In this document: one piece after another, positions 16,647-24,561 of the stretch | Layout: each line of letters begins with the position of its first letter | Numbering within the stretch: the first letter of the stretch is position 1 | DNA from: Candidatus Eremiobacterota bacterium | GTDB taxonomy: Bacteria > Vulcanimicrobiota > CADAWZ01 > Ess09-12 | Length of the DNA: 64,000 bases | Assembly: GCA_031082125.1 (NCBI GenBank) | Contig: JAVHLM010000001.1 | Coordinates: forward strand, 523,080-587,079 | Direction of reading: 5' to 3' | The notes under the pieces: generated by a model | Databases searched by the model: none | The model's input: only the letters and a program-made list of their open reading frames with translations | What the model was told of the DNA's origin: nothing | Translations under genes and position numbers: made by a program

Positions 16647-18518
16647 TTATATGGTAGTGAGCTCAATGGCTTCTGACGGGCATGCCTTGAGGCAGGAGCC
16701 GTCGCCGATGCAGAGATCGCGGGTCACTGTCACGGCGCCGTCCTCCCCCACCTGGAAACTGGGGCAGCAGAATACGGCAGTGCACTCGTGAGCCTTGGTA
16801 CAGCGCTCTCCGCTCACGGAAGCAAAACCATGAGCCGCGCCTTTCCTCCTTCGCTCCCTGGTGAATTTCAGCATGCAGGGATGCCTGGCAATCACCACGT
16901 TGAAGCCCTCCTCATCGAGGGATTCCCTCACGGCCTCGGTGAGCTTCTTCTGATCATAGGTGTCAACCTCGCGGATTGCTTTCACGCCGAGCCCCTCAAG
17001 CACCTTCCTTACCGGGATCTTATCGACAGCCTCGTTGAAGTTGTGCCCCGTGGCGGGATGATCCTGGTGCCCCGTCATCGCCGTGGTGCCGTTCTCCATG
17101 ATTACCAGCGTGAGGCGGTGCCTGTTGAAAAGGGCATTGACAATGCCGGGAATTCCCGCGTGAAAAAAAGTGGAGTCGCCCAGAAAAGCCAGCACTCTCC
17201 GGGTCTTGTTGAAAAGCGAGAGCCCTGCGCCAGTTCCCGTCGAGTGCCCCATGCAGAGAAGGACCTCCCCTATAAGGTATGGCTCCAGGAAACCGAGGGT
17301 ATGGCACCCGATATCTGCAACGGTAATATCTCCTTCCCTTAATGCCTTCTTTATGGCATAAAAAGCAGAGCGGTGGCCGCAGCCGGGGCACATCTGGGCA
17401 GGCCTCTGTGGCACCGGCGGGCCTGCGCCTCTGCCGGACTTTCTTTCAGGGAGAAGATCGGCCCATGTTTTGCTGAGAACCTCATGCACCTTGCCGGAAG
17501 TATACTCGCCGACCCAGTCCTCAGGATCTGTCTTGCCGGTGATCTTTACCGCGATGCCCTCCTCGAAGGCGAGGGCCTTGATGTCTTTCTCCAGCAGGTC
17601 GTCGAGCTCTTCGAGGATCTTCACCTCACGGTGGCTCCTGAGAAAGTCCGCCACAAGGCTTCTCGCGAGAGGATAGACGATTCCCAGCTTCAGGATGTCG
17701 GGTTTCCTCTCGGCGCCTTCAAGAGCGTCCAGAAGCGACAGGAAGGGAAGGCCGGCGGTGATGACTCCCCTCTCTCCGTTTCCATGGTCAACCAGCCTGT
17801 GGTAAAGGGATTTTTCAGAATAACAGGCTGTTTCTCCGAGTTTTGCCAGCGCTTTCCTCTTGAGGGGGAACACTGCCGACGTGATGGGGATGTAAGGGCC
17901 GTTTTTTCTGTCGAAGCGGGGAATGTGATCGGGCGGTACAGGCTCCCAGGGCCCGAAGGAAACCTTCTCCTTGGCATGGCACACATGGGTGGTAAGGCGC
18001 AGAATGACCGGCATTTTCTTTTCCTTTGAAAGAGCTGCCGCCTCCAGGTACATGCCATAGACCTCGCCCGGTGAAGCCGGCTCGAAGACCGGGATATAGG
18101 AAAGGCGGGCATAGTGCCGGTTGTCCTGCTCATTCTGCGACGAATTGGCGCCGGGATCGTCGCCAAGCACTATCACCAGGCCTCCGATGAGCTCAAAAAG
18201 TCCGAGCTGCACAAAGGAGTCAGCCGCCACGTTGAGGCCGACGCTCTTGAAAAATACCGTTGAGAAATGGCCGTTCACCGAGGCCCCGAAGGCCACTTCC
18301 GTCGCCACCTTCTCATTCACTGAAAACTGGAAATAGAAGGGCCTCTGAGAAGAGGCGATACTCTTTATCACCTCGGCAATCTCAGGCGTCGGAGAGCCTG
18401 GATATGAGGTGACGACCCTTACCTGGGCTTCCAGCATCGCCCGAACAATGGCGGTATTGCCCATCACTATCTCGGAAAAGCCCTGCCGTGAGAGCAGCAT
18501 ATCACCAAGATGCTTCAT
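16647..18518 (-). CDS. iorA: Indolepyruvate:ferredoxin oxidoreductase, alpha subunit
   Basis: This is a 623-residue fused catalytic subunit. The N-terminal pyrimidine-binding domain has TSYPGSPTPEIAEVI and NEKVATEVAFGAS. The thiamine-diphosphate domain has CPGCGHRSAFYAIKKA, GDSTFFHAGI and MTGHQDHPATG. A C-terminal ferredoxin-like domain follows. Both cluster motifs of that domain are atypical: CTKAHECTAVFCCP and CIGDGSCLKACP each lack the second Cys of the usual C-x2-C-x2-C, with Ala and Asp in its place. GGGAGG precedes ATG 18518. Together with IorB it feeds electrons from aromatic 2-oxoacids to ferredoxin, a possible electron source for the Ech hydrogenase at 52218-57495. Confidence 0.93.
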   Translation of the reverse strand: MKHLGDMLLSRQGFSEIVMGNTAIVRAMLEAQVRVVTSYPGSPTPEIAEVIKSIASSQRPFYFQFSVNEKVATEVAFGASVNGHFSTVFFKSVGLNVAADSFVQLGLFELIGGLVIVLGDDPGANSSQNEQDNRHYARLSYIPVFEPASPGEVYGMYLEAAALSKEKKMPVILRLTTHVCHAKEKVSFGPWEPVPPDHIPRFDRKNGPYIPITSAVFPLKRKALAKLGETACYSEKSLYHRLVDHGNGERGVITAGLPFLSLLDALEGAERKPDILKLGIVYPLARSLVADFLRSHREVKILEELDDLLEKDIKALAFEEGIAVKITGKTDPEDWVGEYTSGKVHEVLSKTWADLLPERKSGRGAGPPVPQRPAQMCPGCGHRSAFYAIKKALREGDITVADIGCHTLGFLEPYLIGEVLLCMGHSTGTGAGLSLFNKTRRVLAFLGDSTFFHAGIPGIVNALFNRHRLTLVIMENGTTAMTGHQDHPATGHNFNEAVDKIPVRKVLEGLGVKAIREVDTYDQKKLTEAVRESLDEEGFNVVIARHPCMLKFTRERRRKGAAHGFASVSGERCTKAHECTAVFCCPSFQVGEDGAVTVTRDLCIGDGSCLKACPSEAIELTTI

Positions 18519-18710
18519 CAGTCCCTCCCTGTAGCAGCCTTTTTGAGGCCTTTTCCCTCCATGTTAAACATTCAGGGAGTTTTTCCTTTCATGGCTTTCT
18601 GCACACCAGCAGTGACAGTACCGGAAGGGAGCCCGCCCTGAAGTGAAGAATAAGAGGGGGGTGGGCAGGCCTTCTCCTGGTCCATGGGGCCGGGAATAGA
18701 AAGGAAAGAC

Positions 18711-19340
18711 ATGTACTGCGAAAACTGCGGAGAAACAGTGCTTCCCGGGGCGCGCTACTGTGACTGCGGCGCCCCTTTGCCACTCCAGGGAAAAAGCACG
18801 GACATACAGGCGAGGCCGCCCAGGGAGAAAGGTGAGCCGCTGGGGCTCTTCACTTCCCTCACAGGGATAGGCCTGGGCTCCATGGATATCCAGCTTGAAA
18901 AGTATCATTATTACTGCGGCGAGCGCCTCAGGGGCCGCATCATCCTTCACCTCAAGGCTCCCGCGCATGCCGCAAGGCTTGCCGCCGGTCTTTATGCACA
19001 CCGAACCATCAGGACACGCACAGTGAACAGCAAGGGCGAGCTGGCCACGGAATCGCGCTCGGTAAAAGTCTATGAGTTTGAGTACAATGTCGATGGCACG
19101 GGCGAGTATCAGACCTGCGAGTATCCTCTTGAACTCGTCATCCCCCTTGATGCCTGCGGAGAGGGGCCCCATCTCCCCGAGGGCGCCCTCGGGGATATCG
19201 CCCGCGTAGTGGCATATTTCATCGATGACTGGAAATCGCCCGTGTACTGGGTAGTCTACGGAACACTTGAGATCCCATGGAAAGCAGCTATCCGGAAAAA
19301 AGTCCAGATTACCGTCACGCAGAGAAAAGAGACACGCTGA
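18711..19340 (+). CDS. Zinc-ribbon protein with arrestin-like beta-sandwich
   Basis: The product is 209 residues. It starts with a zinc ribbon (MYCENCGETVLPGARYCDCG, paired CxxC/CxC cysteines), a linker, and from residue ~60 an all-beta domain reminiscent of arrestin/Spo0M folds: GLGSMDIQLEKYHYYCGERLRGRIILHLKAP, then a strand pair ending EYPLELVIPLDA. ATG 18711 has AAAGGA 6 bases upstream; an in-frame ATG at 18684 has none. No signal peptide or membrane helix is present, so it should be cytoplasmic. Arrestin-like proteins act as scaffolds, but the fold assignment is tentative and the role unknown. The 192 bases before it, up to the iorA start, hold no other feature that I see. Confidence 0.65.
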   Translation: MYCENCGETVLPGARYCDCGAPLPLQGKSTDIQARPPREKGEPLGLFTSLTGIGLGSMDIQLEKYHYYCGERLRGRIILHLKAPAHAARLAAGLYAHRTIRTRTVNSKGELATESRSVKVYEFEYNVDGTGEYQTCEYPLELVIPLDACGEGPHLPEGALGDIARVVAYFIDDWKSPVYWVVYGTLEIPWKAAIRKKVQITVTQRKETR

Positions 19341-19350
19341 GAGGGAAGCT

Positions 19351-19581
19351 TCAGCTCCTGAGCAGGGAAGCGGCGCGGCTTTCCCTGGTGAGAAACCTCA
19401 TGAAGGGATATATTTCCACGATGTCCCGGGGATTCACCGCGATGAGGCTTGAGTCCGTCCTGAGATAGTAGCTTGTCCCGTTGCATCCAAGGACTCCGAA
19501 GCGCCATTCATCATTTCCGTCAAAGCCCCGGAGCACCAGATAGACAGGATTTCCCAAAAGGCTTGCAAGAGAGTCACCCAT
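19351..19581 (-). CDS. Small hypothetical protein
   Basis: A 76-residue protein starting MGDSLASLLGNPVYLVLRGF, behind GGTGGGGAC. It contains a beta-rich segment (DEWRFGVLGCNGTSYYL) and a basic tail. The frame continues upstream to 19752, but that part is AT-rich, reads as non-coding and would cover the promoter region of the next gene, so the internal ATG is preferred. It is convergent with the zinc-ribbon gene, 10 bases between stops. I recognise no family. A YLVLRGFDG-NDE-RFGVL pattern suggests a small SH3- or Sm-like barrel, which is only a guess. Confidence 0.5.
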   Translation of the reverse strand: MGDSLASLLGNPVYLVLRGFDGNDEWRFGVLGCNGTSYYLRTDSSLIAVNPRDIVEIYPFMRFLTRESRAASLLRS

Positions 19582-19763
19582 TGTCCCCACCCCACTTATA
19601 GAATATAGCAGATGGTGAGATTTATCCATGGAGCTGCAAAAATCCTTCCTATGGAAAAACAAATTGTTACAATACGGCAACAGAAAATTAACATGAGAGC
19701 CCTTGATTAAGGCCTTCCTTGCAGTGATATATACCCATGTGAACTTATCCATAGGAGGTACTT

Positions 19764-19949
19764 ATGTCAGACGATTTTGCAATCGGGAAGATTGGCGACA
19801 AGAAGAAGACCGAGGAAGCCGGAGCAGCGGGCTACCAGCCGCAGGCAGCTCCGCCGCCGCCTCCGCCGCCTCAGGAACAGGCCGGTGGCGGGCTTGATCA
19901 GATCCAGGACAAGCTGGATATCAAGTCATTCGACGATCAGAAACAGTAA
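19764..19949 (+). CDS. Small proline-rich hypothetical protein
   Basis: This 61-residue protein has a near-ideal ribosome-binding site (AGGAGG, 6 bases before ATG) and its own rho-independent terminator 19 bases after the stop, so it is a real, single-gene transcript. The sequence is hydrophilic: MSDDFAIGKIGDKKKTEE, a run of seven prolines near residue 30, and a charged amphipathic end (GLDQIQDKLDIKSFDDQKQ). It has no cysteines, signal peptide or membrane segment. I recognise no family. A short disordered adaptor or interaction peptide fits what is visible. Confidence 0.7.
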   Translation: MSDDFAIGKIGDKKKTEEAGAAGYQPQAAPPPPPPPQEQAGGGLDQIQDKLDIKSFDDQKQ

Positions 19950-19968
19950 AGGGAACTGTTAAAGTCTT

Positions 19969-19996
19969 AAAAAGCCCGTCATATGGCGGGCTTTTT
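19969..19996 (+). terminator. Rho-independent terminator after the small proline-rich gene
   Basis: The arms AAAAAGCCCG (19969-19978) and CGGGCTTTTT (19987-19996) form a 10-bp stem, extendable through T·G pairing around CATATG. The stem ends in a T-run, followed by AATTTT. The A-run on the left arm makes it usable on both strands. Confidence 0.85.
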
Positions 19997-20081
19997 AATT
20001 TTGGCGTGAAGGCGGAGGAGAAGCCCTTCCGGGAGGAGAAGGTATCCCCGTGAGAACAAGGTCTTCCCCCAAGGAGGTACT

Positions 20082-20504
20082 ATGATAAAGGTCACCATGG
20101 CCCTTCTTGCCGACTTTGCAAGCATTGCGATAGGCGGCAAGCTCAACATTCTGGGCATTTTTGACTCCCTCCACACCCCGGCGGTTCCCGTGGTCATTCC
20201 CCACATCTACCTCGTGATGCGAATCGAAGGGGACGTGGGAGAAGCGGGAAAGCAGTACGAAGCGGACATGCAGCTCATTGATGATGACGGCGGGAAGCTC
20301 CTCTCCCTTCCGGGATTCCTTGTGCTTCCCCAGCCGCCGCCTGGCAAGTTCGAGATAAAATATGACCAGCTCTTCCCCTTCTTCAACCTCAAGTTTGAGC
20401 GGTTCGGAAACTATGAGTTCAAGATTTTCATCAACCGCGAGATGCGGGCCAGCGTACCGCTGTCGGTGGCAAGAATCGAGGCGCCCCCTCAGAACCAGGG
20501 CTAG
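20082..20504 (+). CDS. DUF6941-like protein
   Basis: The product is 140 residues: MIKVTMALLADFASIAIGGKLNILGIFD, then LVMRIEGDVGEAGK, LIDDDGGKLL, FEIKYDQLFPFFNLKFERFGNYEFKIFIN and a short acidic tail. The pattern (N-terminal LL-D-A, GGKLNILG-FD, central LV-RIEG, C-terminal G-YEF-I) matches what I recall of the DUF6941 family, small beta-rich cytoplasmic proteins of unknown role. AAGGAGG lies 6 bases before the ATG. It stands alone between the terminator at 19969-19996 and the GAF protein gene, 104 bases downstream, with which it may be cotranscribed. Confidence 0.72.
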   Translation: MIKVTMALLADFASIAIGGKLNILGIFDSLHTPAVPVVIPHIYLVMRIEGDVGEAGKQYEADMQLIDDDGGKLLSLPGFLVLPQPPPGKFEIKYDQLFPFFNLKFERFGNYEFKIFINREMRASVPLSVARIEAPPQNQG

Positions 20505-20608
20505 AAGAGGTTGCAGGGAATAGAGGAGGAAGACGGCAGGAGCAAGAATAAAATATGCTTGCCCCATTTACAGATTCGAAGGGGGCTTTTTGAAAAAGGA
20601 GGACGGAT

Positions 20609-22153
20609 ATGAAAAAAAAGGCAGTGCCGGAGCTCAACCTTTGTGACATATGCCTCTGTATCAATTCATACGACCGCTACGATGAAGTGATGAGCAAAAT
20701 AGTCCAGAGGGCTACTGAAATCGTCGATCTGAAGGGCGCTATGATACGCCTTCTTGATAAAAAAGGCCAGGCTCTTGAAATAGCATCATATTACGGCCTC
20801 AGCAGGGACTACGTGGAGAAAGGCCCCATGATGCTCGATAAGAGCTCCATAGACAGGGAGGCCATCACCGAGGGCAGGACAGTCTTTGTGGCCAATGCCC
20901 AGAAGGACAAGCGCATCCTTTACCCCGACAAGGTAAAAGAAGAAAAAATCACCTCCGTGATCTGCGCTCCCCTCAAAACGCCTTTCCATACCCTGGGAGT
21001 CATCAAGGGCTATGCCTCCCGGCAGCGCAGGTTCACCCAGGACGAGATCGCGCTCTTTGAAAAGCTTGCCGGGCAGGCGGCAGTGGCCATTGAAAACCTC
21101 AAGGCCCTTGAGCGGGACAAGATCCTCCTTGAGATCTCCAGGAAGGTCAACTCGTCGCTTGACTTGTCGAACGTGCTCCAGACGACCGTAAAACTCGCCG
21201 CGGAGTCAATGAAGCTCAAAGCCGCCACCATCCGCCTCCTTGATGAAAACAAGCACAAGATGGTCCTCAAGGCCGCCTGGGGCCTCAGCGAGAAATTCCT
21301 TGAGTACGGCCCCTATGACCTGAGCGATCTCCCCATAGACCAGGAGGTGCTCGCCGGCAAGACGATTTATATCCCCGTAGTGACCGAAGACACGAGGTTC
21401 ATCTTCCCCGAGTTCGCGAAACAGGAGGGGATTGTCTCGGCCCTCTGCGTGCCTCTCCAGGCGATGGAAAGGACTTTCGGGACCCTCAGGATTTACACCG
21501 CCACGGAATATCAATTCAGCGAGGATGAGAAGAATTTTCTCCTCACCCTTGCCAACCAGGCGGCAATCGCGGTGAACAACGCCATCCTGTACAACAGGCT
21601 CCATACCCTCTTCCTGGTGAGCACCTCCCTCAGCAAGAGCCTGGATATCCACCAGGTATTCAAGACCATTACGGAGGGCGCCACAAAGGCCACGAATGCC
21701 CAGGGCTGCGCGCTGCTCCTCTGGGACTCGGAGTTCAACAGGTTCAGCCTTGAAGAGTCCTACGGCGTGAGCAAGGAGTTCCTTACGACCATCAAGGAGA
21801 ACTATGTGGACCAGTCAAAGGAGATACTGTGCGGCGAGCGGGTAATCACCAGCAGGCTGGAATGCGAGCTGGACCAGAAATGCCTCACCGTGGCATCGAA
21901 AGAAGGGATCAACTCCTTCATCAACATCCCGATGAAGTCCAAGGAGCACCTCACGGGCATACTCCAGTGCTACTTCTTTACCACCCGCGATTTTACCGAT
22001 GACGAGATAGAGTTCTTCTACGCCCTCGCCAATGAGGCCGCCGTGGCAATTGAAAACGCCAAGCTCTATGACGCCATCAACAAGAAATACAACCACCTGG
22101 TGGAAGACATTTTCCTCTGGTATGACGGCACCTACAAGGGAATGGACGACTGA
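20609..22153 (+). CDS. Triple-GAF sensor protein without an output domain
   Basis: This 514-residue soluble protein consists of three GAF domains at about 20-165, 180-325 and 345-490. Each ends in the characteristic helix (LAGQAAVAIENLKAL, LANQAAIAVNNAILY, LANEAAVAIENAKLY) preceded by FT/FS-x-DE. GAF1 and GAF2 have the strand ICAPL/LCVPLQ; GAF3 has the variant FINIPMKSKEHLTGILQCY. The protein ends about 20 residues after GAF3, so no kinase, GGDEF, phosphatase or DNA-binding domain is attached; it must signal through a partner. AAAGGAGG precedes the ATG. The third domain holds clustered cysteines (GCALLLW, ILCGER, ECELDQKC). No partner gene is obvious nearby. Confidence 0.88.
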   Translation: MKKKAVPELNLCDICLCINSYDRYDEVMSKIVQRATEIVDLKGAMIRLLDKKGQALEIASYYGLSRDYVEKGPMMLDKSSIDREAITEGRTVFVANAQKDKRILYPDKVKEEKITSVICAPLKTPFHTLGVIKGYASRQRRFTQDEIALFEKLAGQAAVAIENLKALERDKILLEISRKVNSSLDLSNVLQTTVKLAAESMKLKAATIRLLDENKHKMVLKAAWGLSEKFLEYGPYDLSDLPIDQEVLAGKTIYIPVVTEDTRFIFPEFAKQEGIVSALCVPLQAMERTFGTLRIYTATEYQFSEDEKNFLLTLANQAAIAVNNAILYNRLHTLFLVSTSLSKSLDIHQVFKTITEGATKATNAQGCALLLWDSEFNRFSLEESYGVSKEFLTTIKENYVDQSKEILCGERVITSRLECELDQKCLTVASKEGINSFINIPMKSKEHLTGILQCYFFTTRDFTDDEIEFFYALANEAAVAIENAKLYDAINKKYNHLVEDIFLWYDGTYKGMDD

Positions 22154-22188
22154 GAGGACCAAAGCCTGCTCCATGAATGGCAGCGGCA

Positions 22189-22740
22189 CTATGAGGGCTC
22201 CGCGAGAGCCCTTTTTCCTTTCATGCGATAAAGGTACAGGAAAAGAAAGCCCACTGCAAGCCCGGTAAGGGCGCCTGCCGCCACGTCAAGGGGATGGTGC
22301 ATGCCGCAGTAAATCCTGGAGATGCACGTAAGGAGGGAAAAGATCACGAGGGGCCACCTGAGGGAGGGGTAGAAATATGATAATATCACCGTGCCCGCCA
22401 CAATGGCATTGGCATGGCCCGAAGGAAATGAGCTGTTGGTCCACTGGTGGCCGAGGCTCTTGATCCCCTCGAGGTACATGTAAGGGCGGGGCCTGTTCCA
22501 GAGGTGCTTGAGGAGCTTTCCCACCACCTGGTCACTGACAATCACCGTCAAAATGCAGAGAAAGGCCGCGGTTTTTCCCTTTTCCCTGTCAGTAAAGAGC
22601 ACCACGAGACAAATTATCCAGAGGAGAGCTCCCCATTCGCCCAAGAGGCTTACCAGGTACATGAGGCCGTCGAGAATCGGCAATGATACGGCATTCACGG
22701 CCTTGCAGATCGCTATATCATACTGGAGGAGAGCTTCCAT
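22189..22740 (-). CDS. PAP2-family membrane phosphatase
   Basis: This 183-residue polytopic protein has the complete three-part PAP2 signature: KLLKHLWNRPRP, SSFPSGHANA and SRIYCGMHHPLDV. It belongs to the type-2 phosphatidic-acid / undecaprenyl-pyrophosphate phosphatase superfamily, acting on lipid phosphates at the outer face of the inner membrane. The start ATG 22740 follows the permease stop by one base, suggesting coupled translation. A longer frame to 22800 would overlap the permease and is rejected. Its last codons form part of a terminator for the convergent GAF gene. The substrate (PgpB-, BcrC- or LpxE-like) cannot be settled by eye. Confidence 0.9.
   Translation of the reverse strand: MEALLQYDIAICKAVNAVSLPILDGLMYLVSLLGEWGALLWIICLVVLFTDREKGKTAAFLCILTVIVSDQVVGKLLKHLWNRPRPYMYLEGIKSLGHQWTNSSFPSGHANAIVAGTVILSYFYPSLRWPLVIFSLLTCISRIYCGMHHPLDVAAGALTGLAVGFLFLYLYRMKGKRALAEPS
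22194..22216 (+). terminator. Rho-independent terminator after the triple-GAF gene
   Basis: AGGGCTC (22194-22200), a CGCGA loop and GAGCCCT (22206-22212), followed by a T-run. It lies 40 bases after the GAF stop and overlaps the end of the convergent PAP2 coding sequence. Confidence 0.8.
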
Positions 22741-22741
22741 G

Positions 22742-23737
22742 TCAGGAGGTGCCCTCCAGCCGGATTCTCGGATCAACCAGAGAGTAGCACATATCTGCAA
22801 TGATGTTGGCGAAGACCACGAGGATCGAGCTTATGAAGATGTCTCCCATGAGGATGGTGTAGTCGCGGTGAAATACTGCCTCCATCCCCAGGCGCCCCAT
22901 GCCGGGCCACGCGAATATAAACTCAATGATGAAAGCACCGGCAAGGATCTCCGGCAGGGAGAGGGCGATTATGGTAATGAGGGGGAGGAGGGAGTTCCTG
23001 AGGGCATGGCGCCAGATTACCTGCACTTCCGAGAGGCCCTTCGAATAGGCCGTCCTGATATAATCCTCGCCAAGCACCTCGAGAAGCGATGAGCGTATAT
23101 AGCGGCTCCACGTGGCAAGGTTCCTCACCGTGAGGACCATCACCGGGAGAAAGAGGTGCCAGAGGAGGTCCACCCCTAGCTCCAGGGGGCTTCCTTCCAC
23201 AAGGTTGGTCATTCCCATGGGGGGAAAGAGGTCCCACCGGAGTGAAAAGTAATAGATCGCCATAAGGGCGAGCCAGAAAGGGGGAAGGGATATCCCCACA
23301 AAGGAGAATATCGTGAAGACATAGTCAAAGAAGGAATACTGCCGCACTGCAGAATAAATCCCCAGGGGGAGAGCCAGGATAATGCTCAGCACGTAGGCGG
23401 TGCCCATCAGCACAAGGGTGGCGGGAACCCTCTCCATGATGCTCTCCAGTACGGGCCGGCCGTTGACGAGGGAAAAGCCCAGGTCGCCTCTCGTGACAAG
23501 ATTTTTGAGCCAGATGCCGTACTGCACATACAGGGGCCTGTCAAGTCCCAGGTTTCTCCGGATCTGCTCCCTGTCTTCAGGCCTTGTCCTGGGGCTGATG
23601 AACATCTTGGTCGGATCTCCCGGGGCAATCCTCACGAGCAGAAAAGTGAGGATCGTGATGACGAGAAGAAGCGGAATCGAGAGAAGGACACGCTTTATGA
23701 GATATCTTGCCACACTGCTTTCATTCTTTTTTGCCAT
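22742..23737 (-). CDS. DppB/OppB-type ABC transporter permease (orphan)
   Basis: This 331-residue inner-membrane permease starts KRVLLSIPLLLVITILTFLLVRIAPGDP, the hallmark N-terminus of peptide/nickel permease DppB. It has about six membrane helices and the EAA-loop for contact with the ATPase (DYIRTAYSKGLSEVQVIWRHALRNSLLP). It ends DMCYSLVDPRIRLEG, a standard family C-terminus. GGAGGAA precedes the ATG. Such systems need a DppC permease, one or two ATPases and a binding protein; none lies here, and the downstream partner is a PAP2 phosphatase. Either the other genes are elsewhere or this is a remnant of a broken operon, although the frame itself is intact. Confidence 0.92.
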   Translation of the reverse strand: MAKKNESSVARYLIKRVLLSIPLLLVITILTFLLVRIAPGDPTKMFISPRTRPEDREQIRRNLGLDRPLYVQYGIWLKNLVTRGDLGFSLVNGRPVLESIMERVPATLVLMGTAYVLSIILALPLGIYSAVRQYSFFDYVFTIFSFVGISLPPFWLALMAIYYFSLRWDLFPPMGMTNLVEGSPLELGVDLLWHLFLPVMVLTVRNLATWSRYIRSSLLEVLGEDYIRTAYSKGLSEVQVIWRHALRNSLLPLITIIALSLPEILAGAFIIEFIFAWPGMGRLGMEAVFHRDYTILMGDIFISSILVVFANIIADMCYSLVDPRIRLEGTS

Positions 23738-23838
23738 GAAAATTCCTCCAGGCCTCTCGGCTGAGAGAGGAGAAAGGGGGCACCCGTTGAAGTACCTCCC
23801 TGATTTTGTAGATTTTATCCTGCATCAAGGACGGTCAT

Positions 23839-24522
23839 ATGAAGCGCGGTATCACTCTCTCCCTGGCATCTGCCTTGCTCCTCCTTACCCTCCAGATCCT
23901 CTTCGTGGTCCCGCCTCCTGCCTCCGCAAGGGCGACAGCGGCAAGCGAGTATCATCTTGAGGAATACTATTTTGACGGAAATGAGTATATCGGCGTGCCC
24001 AAGGCGCCCAGAACTGAAAAGGGGGTCACCATGGCCTGCTTTTTCAAGCCTGAAAAGGAATCCTTCAAGAATGCCGCTACCCTCATGGGAAGGTGGAAGG
24101 ACACGGATGGCTACCGCTCGTATAACGTGAGCCTCACTGAGGATTACCACATCAAGGTCTGGCTTGAGATATGCGCGGAATCCTCGAACATCAACCACGA
24201 GGTGGCCCTCGTGCTCAAGAATGGCGCCAAGATTGACCAGTGGCAGCACCTGGTGGTCACCTACGACGGAAAGGACATCAAGGCTTACTATAACAGCGTG
24301 CTTGACTCCGACAAGATCTTCGGCGGGACCCTCGTGATGACGAAGGCCCCCGATCTGATTGTAGGAGCCATGGAGAACTTCATTGATTTTTCCAAGGGGA
24401 ATCTCTTCAAGGGAACGATGCGCAAGGTCTATATCTTTAACAGGGCCATCGACGAAAACGAGGTGAAAAGGCTTTACCAGGAAGGCCTTCCTCTCCCGGA
24501 CAAAGGCTCCGGCACCCCCTGA
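23839..24522 (+). CDS. Secreted LamG/concanavalin A-like protein
   Basis: The product is 227 residues with a signal peptide (MKRGITLSLASALLLLTLQILFVVPPPASA) and a single LamG/pentraxin-type jelly-roll domain. Its signs are an FDG-EYI-V strand, KGVTMACFFKP, DQWQHLVVTYDGKDIKAYYN (the typical W-H-V-YDG motif) and KVYIFNRAIDENEVKRLY at the end. Such domains bind carbohydrate or protein outside the cell. It sits alone between the divergent permease gene and the M20 hydrolase gene, 39 bases upstream of the latter. The C-terminal domain of the glycosyltransferase-like protein at 48458-50356 has the same motif order. Confidence 0.8.
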   Translation: MKRGITLSLASALLLLTLQILFVVPPPASARATAASEYHLEEYYFDGNEYIGVPKAPRTEKGVTMACFFKPEKESFKNAATLMGRWKDTDGYRSYNVSLTEDYHIKVWLEICAESSNINHEVALVLKNGAKIDQWQHLVVTYDGKDIKAYYNSVLDSDKIFGGTLVMTKAPDLIVGAMENFIDFSKGNLFKGTMRKVYIFNRAIDENEVKRLYQEGLPLPDKGSGTP

Positions 24523-24561
24523 TCCTCATCGGCACATACCAGAATAAAAGGAGGAACTGTC

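Noticed and set aside
17373-18029. 218-codon plus-strand frame
   Set aside because: Lies fully inside iorA on the opposite strand and shows no domain.
18564-19172. 202-codon minus-strand frame
   Set aside because: Antisense to the zinc-ribbon gene, whose CxxC pairs and ribosome-binding site make it the real one.
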